DNA of 42,486 nt, taken from an uncultured Lachnospiraceae bacterium. Lineage in GTDB: Bacteria; Bacillota; Clostridia; Lachnospirales; Lachnospiraceae. The position numbers and the translations under genes were made by a program. Shown one piece after another: positions 25,175 to 34,074 of this stretch. The notes below the pieces were generated by a model. That model saw nothing but the letters and a program-made list of their open reading frames with translations. It made no database searches and was not told the DNA's origin. Within the stretch, counting starts at the first letter, position 1, and each line of letters begins with the position of its first letter. The stretch is from NCBI GenBank assembly GCA_900316665.1, contig ONDV01000008.1, positions 1 to 42,486 of the forward strand, read 5' to 3'.

Positions 25175-26623
25175 TCAAGCGCTGTAATTGACCCTGTTGC
25201 CTTCGGCTCTCATAATGCTTGCGGTAATCTTTTCAGCCTCTGTCATATCATCAGGCATATCCTCCGTATTATGAAGATCGATATTTCTCATTCTGTAATT
25301 ATCTGTCTCACCGTTGTTCCCGCTGCCGTTTGAACCGTTATTCTCCATATTGCCCGGAGATGCTCCGGTAGATCCGCCCTCTCCGGCTCCATGAGAAGCA
25401 ACTGAGATTTCAATTTCATTTACCTTGAGCCCTCGCTCATTCACACTGGTTTTAAATAACTCAAGCTGGGTCTCAAGGGCATTTTTCACATTTTCATTCT
25501 CAGTGATTATTCTTGCCCGTACAATACCGTTCTTTTCCGTGATATCCATCATAAGCTTGCCAAGATGCTCGGGCTTTAGCGTCATGGTAAGTCTCTGCAT
25601 ATCTTCTGTTCTTACATTTTTTATCTGTGACGCTATCTGGGAGATGATGTCCCTTGCATTAACTTTTTCCTCAGCCTGAAAGGGGATATAGTTATCGGTC
25701 TGAAGCCCGGTGTTCTCATTTAATGCTGAAGTGAAAATATTTGGCATATGGCTGTTATGAGACATATCCTTTCCGGTATCATCCGCAAAATCCCCGCCTT
25801 CATTCTCTGTTTTTATTACTGTGAATTCCGGCTGAATGGATGGATCGTCAGGAGATGCAGTATCCTTTGCGGATGTGTCAGCCTTTTCCGCCTCTGTAGA
25901 AGCTTTCGGCTGCACTGTATTTAAAAGTTTCATTTCGTCTTGACTTAAAGCCTGATCATTTTTTACCGGATTCATTTCAGAGATATCAATGGAACCTGCC
26001 TTATTATTCTCACTTAAAAATGCAGCCTGAAGTTCCTCTGTCTTCATACCGAGAGTCTCGGAAAGTTCTTTTGAAAGATCGGAAACCATCTTCATAACAG
26101 CCGGAATTTCTTCAGCCATCAGCATGGACAGATTGTCATTAGAACCCTTAAGAAAAGTGATTACTTTGATAAGATTGGATGGATCGATGAGATCCGTAAA
26201 CTGAAGGCCGAGCTTAGCCATAGCGTCTTCTATATCAGAAGAAGACACTGAAAGCTCATCCTTTAAGATCTTTTCTACAGATTGGGAAAAAGAATCTGAA
26301 GCCTCTTTAAGACCGGAATCATCAGACTTATTATTTCCCTTGGTTTTATCAGTGATTTTCTTTTTGATTTTGCTGTCAGTCTTTAATAAACCGTCTTTGT
26401 CGGAAGATGAAACTTTATCATCCTCCTTCTTTGGATCATTTTTGACGTTATCAGGCTTTACAGAAACGGAATCGGAAACAATGCTGCTTTTTTTCGATCT
26501 CTCAAGCATTATTTTACCGAAATCGCCGTTACAGGAAGTAACGCGTCCGTTCTTCTTCTCAGACCCCGATCCGGAGCGGACTCTTTCACCGGATGAGATC
26601 TCTGTCAGGTCAGTGCCTGCCAT
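25175..26623 (-). CDS. fliK: Hook-length control protein FliK
   Basis: FliK measures hook length and triggers the FlhB specificity switch. The 482-aa protein has a long, polar, low-conservation N-terminal part, rich in Ser, Asp and Lys. The recognisable FliK C-terminal domain is at about 330-405 (RLTMTLKPEHLGKLMMDITE, then VRARIITENENVKNALETQL). A Gly/Asn/Ser-rich tail follows. AAAGGAG precedes the ATG. Identity rests on the C-terminal domain and the position between ylxF and flgD. Confidence 0.92.
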   Translation of the reverse strand: MAGTDLTEISSGERVRSGSGSEKKNGRVTSCNGDFGKIMLERSKKSSIVSDSVSVKPDNVKNDPKKEDDKVSSSDKDGLLKTDSKIKKKITDKTKGNNKSDDSGLKEASDSFSQSVEKILKDELSVSSSDIEDAMAKLGLQFTDLIDPSNLIKVITFLKGSNDNLSMLMAEEIPAVMKMVSDLSKELSETLGMKTEELQAAFLSENNKAGSIDISEMNPVKNDQALSQDEMKLLNTVQPKASTEAEKADTSAKDTASPDDPSIQPEFTVIKTENEGGDFADDTGKDMSHNSHMPNIFTSALNENTGLQTDNYIPFQAEEKVNARDIISQIASQIKNVRTEDMQRLTMTLKPEHLGKLMMDITEKNGIVRARIITENENVKNALETQLELFKTSVNERGLKVNEIEISVASHGAGEGGSTGASPGNMENNGSNGSGNNGETDNYRMRNIDLHNTEDMPDDMTEAEKITASIMRAEGNRVNYSA

Positions 26624-26666
26624 ATAATATCTCCTTTCAATCTAAAGGTTCAGGTAAAATCAGGCT

Positions 26667-27488
26667 TTATTTGGACGGATTCATGATCTCCGTAACGGCA
26701 GCCGCCGTACTTGCATCCATTGCACCCAAAACTTTACCCCGGGAGTCGCTGTCCATAGCATCGAGGATCTTGGCAACAAGATTCAGATTATTCTTCATTG
26801 AATCAAATATACCTGCTGCCTGTTCAGGATCCATCGCAGAATAAGTAGCAGCATATTCCTTGACTTCCTTGGACTGCTGCTGCTGTTCGACTACTTCCTT
26901 GTAGATTGTCGCGGCGTTATCCGGCTCTATACTCTCATAATATTCCTTATATTTCTCTATATCGGGTGCTTTGTCGGAAAAAACAACCTCTTTATCAAAT
27001 TTTTCTTTTTCAGCTTCAAATGCCGCCTCATTCTGCTTGTATTTCTGAAGTTCCTTGGACTGAGCTTCCAGATCTGCAAGCTTGGCGTCATTTGCGCCCG
27101 TCTTCTTTTTTGCCTCTTTAAGTTCCTTTTCGAGTTCCTTTATTCTCTTTATGGCATCGCCTGTTGTCTTGTATGAATACTGACTGTCTTCCTTGGCGTA
27201 TTCCTTTGACTTTGGCAGGATCTTGTTCACGACAGGCACATCCTTTAGAACCGGATACAGAACAGAAGAACCGAACCCGCCCACATCAGTCTTCACTACC
27301 AGAGCGAAAATAGCAAGCCAGACAAGGACAATAAGCATAACAACAACAGCGACTGCCAGTCCGCCGCCCTTTATTTCGTCTTCCTCACCATCAGCTGATG
27401 TCATTCCTGTATTATCAGCTTTGCTCTTTGATACTTCTTTCTTCTTTTTTACCTCTGTATCTTTTTTCTGTTTCTTCTCGTCTGCCAT
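26667..27488 (-). CDS. YlxF/MotE-like membrane coiled-coil protein
   Basis: The 273-aa protein has a strongly basic cytoplasmic start (KKQKKDTEVKKKKEVSKSK) and one membrane helix (about 44-66). A Lys/Glu/Gln-rich coiled coil follows (about 110-165). The C-terminal module (YSAMDPEQAAGIFDSM, ILDAMDSDSRGKVLGAM, MDASTAAAVTEIM) consists of repeated short helices like those in MotE and the MgtE N domain. B. subtilis ylxF occupies the same place between fliJ and fliK. MotE is known to act as a chaperone for MotB in epsilonproteobacteria. A similar stator or export role here is an inference from fold and position. Confidence 0.82.
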   Translation of the reverse strand: MADEKKQKKDTEVKKKKEVSKSKADNTGMTSADGEEDEIKGGGLAVAVVVMLIVLVWLAIFALVVKTDVGGFGSSVLYPVLKDVPVVNKILPKSKEYAKEDSQYSYKTTGDAIKRIKELEKELKEAKKKTGANDAKLADLEAQSKELQKYKQNEAAFEAEKEKFDKEVVFSDKAPDIEKYKEYYESIEPDNAATIYKEVVEQQQQSKEVKEYAATYSAMDPEQAAGIFDSMKNNLNLVAKILDAMDSDSRGKVLGAMDASTAAAVTEIMNPSK

Positions 27489-27503
27489 AATCTTCCTCTG
27501 GTA

Positions 27504-27944
27504 TTATCTGGATCTGTGAGTAAATGCAGTCAGCTCGTCTACAGCCTTGTCTTCCTTATGTATCTCTTCTTTTTTGAATTCCTCGAAAGCTTTTTCCTTG
27601 AGCTTCTCATGTGTCTTCCTTTTGATCATTTCTTTCTTAAGCGCTGCCCGGCGTTCCTCAAGAAGATTTTCCGCCCTCATAACTGCCGCCATTTGATCTT
27701 TTATAAGAATATCCATGATGCTGATGGAATCGTTTATTCTCTTTATTGACATAATGTTGATATCGCCGCTTGTGCTCTTTTTCAGAGTCGCATTAAGATC
27801 GGCCTTCTTTACCAGAAGTTCCGAAAGACGTTCCTGCTCGTCAGATAAAGCCCTCGCTGCCGTAGAGTAGGCAATTTTGGCCTGACTCTCCATCTTCTCC
27901 GTGATATTCAGGATATTCTGCATCCTGTATGTGAATCTGGCCAT
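27504..27944 (-). CDS. fliJ: Flagellar export chaperone/stalk FliJ
   Basis: The 146-aa protein is an all-helical, highly charged coiled coil starting FTYRMQNILNITEKMESQAK, typical of FliJ, the stalk-like partner of the FliI ATPase. It directly follows fliI and precedes the ylxF-like gene. The GAGGAG at the fliI end serves as its ribosome-binding site, 9 nt away. Confidence 0.92.
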   Translation of the reverse strand: MARFTYRMQNILNITEKMESQAKIAYSTAARALSDEQERLSELLVKKADLNATLKKSTSGDINIMSIKRINDSISIMDILIKDQMAAVMRAENLLEERRAALKKEMIKRKTHEKLKEKAFEEFKKEEIHKEDKAVDELTAFTHRSR

Positions 27945-27950
27945 TACTCA

Positions 27951-29288
27951 TCACTCCTCATTTTCATCCTTATTCTCATCAGGAAACATCCTGAGAAGCA
28001 TATCCACGGTCTCGTCAAAATCGAATTTCTCATCCGTTTCCTGCATAAGAAAAGAATTGACATCATCTATCTTTGAGATAGCAAAGTCAATGTTTTTATT
28101 ACTGCCCTTTTTATATGCTCCGATATTTATAAGATCCTCAGCCTCAGCATATGTGGCCATCACATTTTTTAGACGTCCTGCGGCTTTTTTGTGCTTTGTC
28201 GACGCTACGGAACTCATGCATCTTGAGATGGACTGGAGCACATCGACAGCCGGGTAGTGATTCAGCTGGGCAAGTCTCCTGCTAAGCATAATATGTCCGT
28301 CAAGAATGGATCTGGCTGTATCGGAAATGGGTTCATTGAAATCATCACCGTCAACAAGCACGGCATATAATCCTGTGATGGAACCTTTTCCTGAATTGCC
28401 TGCTCTCTCAAGAAGTTTTGGCATCTCGGAATAGACTGACGGAGGATATCCTCTCGATACCGGAGGTTCGCCTGATGCCAGACCGATCTCTCTCTGCGCC
28501 ATGGAAAAACGAGTCAGATTATCCATCATAAGGAGCACATCCCTGCCTTCGTCTCTGAAGAATTCAGCGATTGCCGTGGCAGTCTTCGCCGCCTTGTTTC
28601 TGATAAGAGCAGGCTTATCCGATGTAGCTACCACTACCACAGACCTTGCCATTCCCTCCGGTCCGAGGTCATTTTCAATAAATTCTCTTACCTCTCTCCC
28701 GCGCTCTCCAATCAAAGCTATCACATTAACATCAGCTTTTGTATTTCTCGCAAACATTCCCATCAGGGTGGATTTTCCCACACCGGAGCCTGCGAATATA
28801 CCTATTCTCTGACCCTTACCAACCGTTATAAGCCCATCCACGGCTTTCACGCCAAGAGGAAGGGGATCTTTTATTATCGCACGGCTCATGGGATCCGGCG
28901 GAGCGGATTCCACAGAATATTCATAAGGCAGATCAAGGCTCTCATCTTTTCTTAAATCTGTGGGTCTTCCTATTCCATCCACGGAATGACCTAAAAGATC
29001 ATCTCCTACTGAAACAGAAAGGGGTTTCCCGGTATTTTCTACAATACAGCCTACACCTACGCCTGTCATATCATAAAAAGGCATAAGGATAAGGCGTTTG
29101 TCTCTGAAACCCACCACTTCAGCCATGATTTTTGAACTATTGTCAGCAGTGGATATGAGACAAAGATCAGAAAGAGCCGCGTCCGGTCCTACCGATTCAA
29201 CGGTCAGACCTACTACCTTGGTCACCTTACCCAGTTTTCTGTAATAATGTCTGTCTTTTAATTCTTCATATTTTCCGACAATATCCAT
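27951..29288 (-). CDS. fliI: Flagellar export ATPase FliI
   Basis: The FliI hexamer energises protein export. It is 445 aa. The P-loop is GSGVGKST (167-174). The Walker B region is DVLLMMDNLTRF. The F1-ATPase-beta-like signature is PAVDVLQSISRCMSSV. An N-terminal beta-barrel domain precedes it. The ribosome-binding site AAAGGGTGA includes the fliH stop codon. Confidence 0.97.
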   Translation of the reverse strand: MDIVGKYEELKDRHYYRKLGKVTKVVGLTVESVGPDAALSDLCLISTADNSSKIMAEVVGFRDKRLILMPFYDMTGVGVGCIVENTGKPLSVSVGDDLLGHSVDGIGRPTDLRKDESLDLPYEYSVESAPPDPMSRAIIKDPLPLGVKAVDGLITVGKGQRIGIFAGSGVGKSTLMGMFARNTKADVNVIALIGERGREVREFIENDLGPEGMARSVVVVATSDKPALIRNKAAKTATAIAEFFRDEGRDVLLMMDNLTRFSMAQREIGLASGEPPVSRGYPPSVYSEMPKLLERAGNSGKGSITGLYAVLVDGDDFNEPISDTARSILDGHIMLSRRLAQLNHYPAVDVLQSISRCMSSVASTKHKKAAGRLKNVMATYAEAEDLINIGAYKKGSNKNIDFAISKIDDVNSFLMQETDEKFDFDETVDMLLRMFPDENKDENEE

Positions 29289-29291
29289 GAA

Positions 29292-30110
29292 TCACCCTTT
29301 ACCGGACAAGGCTTTGATATCACGCATGAGACCATCCAGCTCTGTGTCTATTGAACAGTCAAAAATTCCTCCGTCAGTCTCAATGGTACACATATCATCA
29401 CCCATTGCTTCATCAGAGACAAATTCAATATTAGTGTTTTCCGGAGCATCCGAACGTATCTTTTTTATCTCATCAGAAAAATCTCTGATATTCGTTGGAG
29501 ACATATGGATCAGAAATTCCCCTGAAGGCTCGCATCCGCTTAAAGTATCCTCAACAAGATGCATTATAATATCCTTTTTGCCCGAAAGTTCCGAATGAAA
29601 AACATGATCGACTACTTCAAGAATTGCGTCGACAAGTTTCTCCTCCATCTGTTCTTCTTTCTCTGAATACTGACTGATCAGTTTCTGCTTTTCTGCCTGA
29701 AGCCCTGCCTTCATGGAAGAGAGCTCTTCTCTCGCTTCGTCAAGACCAAGTCTTCTGCCTTCTTCTTTTCCGTCATCTTCAGCATCGGATCTTATTTTTT
29801 CAGCGTCATTCCTTGCGTCATTAATGATATTTTCAGACTGATTTCTCGCATCATTTAAAATACGGTCTGCCTCTTCTCTGGCATCAGAGAGTATGCTGCT
29901 CTTATATTCATCAATTGATTCCTGTGTCCCGGAATCAGGAGAAACCACTCCGTCATCGTCATTCTCATCTTTATTACCCGGCTGACGGAGAGAGAGATCT
30001 TTTTTTATCTCGTCGATCTTTTCATCAAAGATTTCGTTTGCGTCAATTATGACACTCTTGTCATTATCTTCTCTTATGCGGTTTTTTCTGATAATTGCGC
30101 GATTAGACAA
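29292..30110 (-). CDS. fliH: Flagellar export regulator FliH (TTG start proposed)
   Basis: FliH binds and restrains FliI. The protein (272 aa from the proposed start) begins MSNRAIIRKNRI. A long helix has a near-7-residue periodicity of Asp-Ala-Arg blocks (DAREEADRILNDARNQSENI, about 75-115). The C-terminal V-ATPase-E-like domain is at about 130-272. The start is TTG at 30110, with GGAGGTGA at about 8 nt. A GTG at 30122 sits immediately against GGCGGAG, too close to be used well. This start overlaps fliG by 8 nt. Confidence 0.88.
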   Translation of the reverse strand: MSNRAIIRKNRIREDNDKSVIIDANEIFDEKIDEIKKDLSLRQPGNKDENDDDGVVSPDSGTQESIDEYKSSILSDAREEADRILNDARNQSENIINDARNDAEKIRSDAEDDGKEEGRRLGLDEAREELSSMKAGLQAEKQKLISQYSEKEEQMEEKLVDAILEVVDHVFHSELSGKKDIIMHLVEDTLSGCEPSGEFLIHMSPTNIRDFSDEIKKIRSDAPENTNIEFVSDEAMGDDMCTIETDGGIFDCSIDTELDGLMRDIKALSGKG

Positions 30111-31116
30111 CGAGATCGTCACCTCCGCCTCTAGAGATAACAATTTCGCCGGAATCTTCGAGCTTTCTTATAACGCCGACAATCTGCTGCTGTGCTTCCT
30201 CTACGTCTTTCATTCTGACAGGACCCATATATTCCATATCTTCCTTGATCATGGCAGCAAGACGCTGGGACATATTCTTGAAGATAACATTCTGCACTTC
30301 CTCATTAGCACCCTTAAGCGCAAGACCGACAGTAGAGTTGTCCACATCTCTGAGCACTCTCTGAATGGAACGGTCGTCGAGAAGAAGGATATCCTCGAAT
30401 ACGAACATCTTCTTTCTGATGTCCTCGGCAAGTTCAGGTTCATCTATCTCAAGAGATTCCATGATACGTTTCTCTGTGCCTCTGTCTACGGCATTCAGTA
30501 TCTGAACGATGGAATCCACGCCGCCGGCTATTGTATAATCCTGATTAATAAGTGAAGACAGCTTTCTTTCAAGCACATTCTCCACTTCCTTAATGACATC
30601 CGGTGATGTGCGATCCATGGTTGCTATTCTCTTTGCAACATCAGCCTGCATCTCAGGATTGAGAGATCCGAGTATCTGAGCTGCCTGCTGAGCGGACAGA
30701 TAAGAAAGTATCATCGCTATTGTCTGAGGATGCTCATCCTGTATAAAATTAAGTACCTGTGAAGAATCAGTTTTTCTGATAAAGTCGAAAGGTCTGACCT
30801 GAAGAGATGACGTCAGCTTTCCAATCACTTCCTTGGCCTTTTCATTTCCAAGCGCCTTCTCAAGAAGTTCCTTAGCGTATCCGATTCCTCCTTCGGCAAT
30901 ATACTGCTGAGCCAGACAAATCTGATAGAATTCGTTAATTACTTCTTCCTTCGTTTCAGGAGAGACTGATCTGGTATTGGCGATCTCAAGAGTCAGTTCC
31001 TCTATCTCATCTTCTTTCAGATGCTTGAATATTTCAGCTGATTTCTCGGGTCCAAGCGTGATCAGAAGGATAGCTGCCTTTTGAACACCTGTAAGTCCCT
31101 TGTTTTCCTCTGCCAT
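30103..31116 (-). CDS. fliG: Flagellar motor switch protein FliG
   Basis: FliG transmits stator torque to the rotor. The 337-aa protein has the three helical domains. The N-terminal domain binds FliF (GVQKAAILLITLGPEKSAEI). The middle domain carries the EHPQTIAMILSYL motif. The C-terminal torque helix region is MFVFEDILLLDDRSIQRVLR. ATG 31116 is preceded by GGAG at 9 nt; a TTG at 31131 lies within that region and is not preferred. Confidence 0.97.
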   Translation of the reverse strand: MAEENKGLTGVQKAAILLITLGPEKSAEIFKHLKEDEIEELTLEIANTRSVSPETKEEVINEFYQICLAQQYIAEGGIGYAKELLEKALGNEKAKEVIGKLTSSLQVRPFDFIRKTDSSQVLNFIQDEHPQTIAMILSYLSAQQAAQILGSLNPEMQADVAKRIATMDRTSPDVIKEVENVLERKLSSLINQDYTIAGGVDSIVQILNAVDRGTEKRIMESLEIDEPELAEDIRKKMFVFEDILLLDDRSIQRVLRDVDNSTVGLALKGANEEVQNVIFKNMSQRLAAMIKEDMEYMGPVRMKDVEEAQQQIVGVIRKLEDSGEIVISRGGGDDLVV

Positions 31117-31121
31117 GAGTG

Positions 31122-32729
31122 TCAGCTCCAATCCTCATTCAGCCAGTTACGCAGCAGACTTGCGACTGCCTCAGGCTTTTCATCAACAAATTTCTCAATA
31201 AGCACACGGGCTTCTGACTTGTCGTTAAATCCTATATCCTCAAGCTGTTCCTCATCGGTCTGCTTGTTCATAAGTTCATCAACCGTGACTTCCTTCTCTT
31301 CCGCTTCTTCCTCATTTCTTCTCAAAGATTTGAATACTATGAATCCAAGAAGGGCAAACACAAGAAGAGCTATTATTATTTGCAAATAATCGGTAAGGCT
31401 TCTCTGGTTCTTGGAATACTGGAAGTAAGGTACCTCATAAGCAAGAATTGAAATATTTGACTCCGGTATTCCGGTAGCCTGCGAAACTGCAGTAACTATT
31501 TTTTTGCTTACTTTTACAGATTTTCTGTTTGAATTCCTGGCGCGGAATTCATCAAATGTCATCTTCTTGAGTTTACCCTGTTTTCTCAAAGTATCCTCAG
31601 AATATGTGATGGTATTTGTCGCCACAACTGATATAGATGAATTCTTGAGATCCGGAGCGCCCTGTTCATTTGTATGAGTGGTTATTTTCTCGTCGGGAAG
31701 ATACTGGCTCGTTGTCTTTGAAGTGGAAGATTCCGAAGTGCTTCCATCCTCAATAACATAATTCTCATCATCATTTGAATCCGTTCCCGGAGTACCGGCT
31801 GTCCCGCCCTTGGAAGTGGATTTTTCTACAGTCTGACTGCTTAAATACCCTTGAGTCTTTCCGTCGTCTACGCTGTAATTATAATTTTGATAACTTTCCT
31901 GCGAGAAATCCATGGAAAGATTTACGCCTACGGCTACATTGTCATAGAGAGCCAGATTATCAGAACCCGAAAGAACGGATTTGACTTTTTCGGCCATGGC
32001 GTTCTCTGCAGACTGACGGATTTCCTGGTTTTCAGAAGCGGCTCCTGCTGCTGACTGCTCCTCATTTCCCGAAAAAAGAGTATTGCCATCGCTGTCAATT
32101 ATCGTGATATTGTCAGTAGATTTATTGCCAAGAGTTGTAGCCATCCACCTGGCTATGCCCCGTGCCTGGCTCTTTGACATCTTGCCTGTAAGATCAAGTT
32201 TTACACTGGCTGAACGTTCTTTTTTATCTGATACTATTGTGCCGTCATCATCAGGAATATAGAGATTTATCTCCGCGTCGGAAACATTGCTTAAAGTCTT
32301 CAGCGCACTCTGGTATCTGTTTTCCAGATAAAGCTGATATGTCTTTTTCTTATCGGACTCTGTCGTTGTAAATGAACCCTTGAGGGCATCCTCAATAGTA
32401 TATCCGTCAGAATCAATGTTATTAGTACCAAGAAGAATTGAAGCCTGACCATAATCTTTCTTCAGAACGGAAAAAGTCATTCCATCGCTTGACTGCTTCC
32501 ATGTAATGTCTTTATTACCGGAAAGAAGATTCTGTACAGACTGGGCTTCCTTTGCGGATGATGCGACTTTCAGAGTCACATACTGCGGTCTCGTAAGCAC
32601 AGCTCCCAGAATGACAAGAGCAACTGCTACCACCGTTACAGAGCTGATTATGACAGCTTTCTGTCTGGTGGTGAACTTCTGCCACCAATCCTTTATTCTA
32701 TTAAGGAATTTCTGTAACCTTTCAGGCAT
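31122..32729 (-). CDS. fliF: MS-ring protein FliF
   Basis: FliF builds the MS ring, the base of the basal body. The 535-aa protein has two membrane helices, at about 24-44 and about 440-460. Ring-building domains lie between them (NNIDSDGYTIEDALKGSFTT, ENRYQSALKTLSNVSDAEIN). A cytoplasmic C-terminal tail binds FliG (DKSEARVLIEKFVDEKPEAV). GGGAGG lies about 13 nt before the ATG, a long spacing. Confidence 0.97.
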   Translation of the reverse strand: MPERLQKFLNRIKDWWQKFTTRQKAVIISSVTVVAVALVILGAVLTRPQYVTLKVASSAKEAQSVQNLLSGNKDITWKQSSDGMTFSVLKKDYGQASILLGTNNIDSDGYTIEDALKGSFTTTESDKKKTYQLYLENRYQSALKTLSNVSDAEINLYIPDDDGTIVSDKKERSASVKLDLTGKMSKSQARGIARWMATTLGNKSTDNITIIDSDGNTLFSGNEEQSAAGAASENQEIRQSAENAMAEKVKSVLSGSDNLALYDNVAVGVNLSMDFSQESYQNYNYSVDDGKTQGYLSSQTVEKSTSKGGTAGTPGTDSNDDENYVIEDGSTSESSTSKTTSQYLPDEKITTHTNEQGAPDLKNSSISVVATNTITYSEDTLRKQGKLKKMTFDEFRARNSNRKSVKVSKKIVTAVSQATGIPESNISILAYEVPYFQYSKNQRSLTDYLQIIIALLVFALLGFIVFKSLRRNEEEAEEKEVTVDELMNKQTDEEQLEDIGFNDKSEARVLIEKFVDEKPEAVASLLRNWLNEDWS

Positions 32730-32756
32730 ATCTTATCATTAACCTCCCACAACAAG

Positions 32757-33074
32757 TCATATCTGCATATTCATTATTTCCTGATATGCCTGAATGAATT
32801 TGTCTCTGACCGCAACTGTGTATTGAAGCGCAATATTGGCTTTCTTCTGGGCAATAGCCAGATCATGCGTATTCGAAGATTCTCCGAGCGCAAATTTGAT
32901 TTCCTCATTCTGAGCCTTGATCTGATATGAATTGGTCTCGCTGATCATCTTCATAGCCGAATCAAGAACCGAGCTGAAATCCGATGTCTTTTTGTCATCA
33001 TTCTCAGACTGCATCTCCTTCATCACATCTGCCGGGGACGCCTGATACATTGCCTGAATCGAATCAATATTCAT
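32757..33074 (-). CDS. fliE: MS ring-rod junction protein FliE
   Basis: FliE joins the MS ring to the rod. The protein is 105 aa. It has a variable N-terminal part and the conserved C-terminal helix: LAIAQKKANIALQYTVAVRD, then QEIMNMQI. I chose the ATG at 33074 because GGTGGT lies 6 nt upstream. The ATG at 33086 has no ribosome-binding site and adds only MVVS. Confidence 0.95.
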   Translation of the reverse strand: MNIDSIQAMYQASPADVMKEMQSENDDKKTSDFSSVLDSAMKMISETNSYQIKAQNEEIKFALGESSNTHDLAIAQKKANIALQYTVAVRDKFIQAYQEIMNMQI

Positions 33075-33103
33075 AGATACCACCATTGAAAAAATAATTC
33101 ATA

Positions 33104-33550
33104 TCAGCTGTTGCCAACGTTTATACCTGTCTGTGCCATTGATTTCACGGCATTGAAGGCAGTGACGTTTGCCTCATAAGCTCTGCTCGAGTCAATAAGG
33201 TTTGTCATCTCGGTAACCGTATTTACATTCGGATATGTGACATATCCGTCAGCATCCGCGTCGGGATTGGACGGGTCATATTCACGAATGGGATCGGTAG
33301 TCGTGTCCTCACGAATAGACGATACTCTGACGCCGTTGCCTTTGAATGACTGAACATATTTCAGGGTATCAGAAAACGATGCGGGATTCAGACGTCTCTC
33401 CTCGAATGTAACTATCTTTCTTCTATACGGCTTCCCCTCAGCGGTTCTGGTCGTATTCACATTAGCAATGTTCTGTGCGATCGTATCCATCCTGAGACGC
33501 TGAGATGACATACCGGATGCGCATATATCAAATGATTGAAACAATCCCAT
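33104..33550 (-). CDS. flgC: Flagellar proximal rod protein FlgC
   Basis: The 148-aa rod protein has the N-terminal signature SSQRLRMDTIAQNIANVNTT. The C-terminal helix is LIDSSRAYEANVTAFNAVKS. AAGGAAG precedes the ATG. It lies 18 nt after flgB. Confidence 0.97.
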   Translation of the reverse strand: MGLFQSFDICASGMSSQRLRMDTIAQNIANVNTTRTAEGKPYRRKIVTFEERRLNPASFSDTLKYVQSFKGNGVRVSSIREDTTTDPIREYDPSNPDADADGYVTYPNVNTVTEMTNLIDSSRAYEANVTAFNAVKSMAQTGINVGNS

Positions 33551-33568
33551 ATGATACTTCCTTATCTG

Positions 33569-33958
33569 TTACTTCAATACTGTACTAAGTCTTGTGAAAT
33601 CCATACTGATGCTGTTTATCAGAGCATTATATCTGATCTGCTCAGAAGCGAGCTCCACATTTTCCGTATCCACATCAACATTATTCTTATCGATCCTGTA
33701 AGAGAATCCGGCGGCGTCAGTATACTGATAAGCGTCAAGGTCTGACGGATCCGTATTACTTACCGCCTCATCTACCGTTTTGTATCTGCTGTTTATTATC
33801 GCATCTTTCAGCACAGATTGAAAATCCACGTCTTTCCTCTTGTAGTCAGGCGTATCGACGTTTGCTATATTGTTCGCGATAACAGTCTCTCTTAAAAAGC
33901 TGGCGTCAGCTGCGCGGTTCATTATATTGATGTAGTCAAACGCATCGGAATTGATCAT
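33569..33958 (-). CDS. flgB: Flagellar proximal rod protein FlgB
   Basis: The 129-aa rod protein carries the rod signature ETVIANNIANVDTPDYKRKD. It is the first gene of the fla/che run, with TGGAG 6-7 nt before the ATG. A 116-bp gap containing a promoter candidate separates it from codY. Confidence 0.96.
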   Translation of the reverse strand: MINSDAFDYINIMNRAADASFLRETVIANNIANVDTPDYKRKDVDFQSVLKDAIINSRYKTVDEAVSNTDPSDLDAYQYTDAAGFSYRIDKNNVDVDTENVELASEQIRYNALINSISMDFTRLSTVLK

Positions 33959-33991
33959 ATATTATTCTCCATAGAAAACTCGTTCTAAATA

Positions 33992-34020
33992 AATATAGAA
34001 TAAACACGCTTAAAATACAA
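33992..34020 (-). promoter_or_regulatory. Candidate sigma-A-type promoter of the fla/che operon
   Basis: On the minus strand, TTGTAT (34020-34015), 17 bases, and TATATT (33997-33992) lie about 35 bp before flgB. The -10 box matches at 5 of 6 positions and the -35 box at 3 of 6. No sigma-D-like element was seen here. No terminator was found between codY and flgB, so read-through from topA-codY is also possible. Confidence 0.5.
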
Positions 34021-34074
34021 GTTATAACATGATATTGTATTCAGGTTTCCTATTTTGTACTAAATAAAAGACTA

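Noticed and set aside
33959..34074. CodY-binding box or terminator in the codY-flgB gap
   Set aside because: No 15-mer close to the CodY consensus and no stable hairpin with a T-tract were seen.
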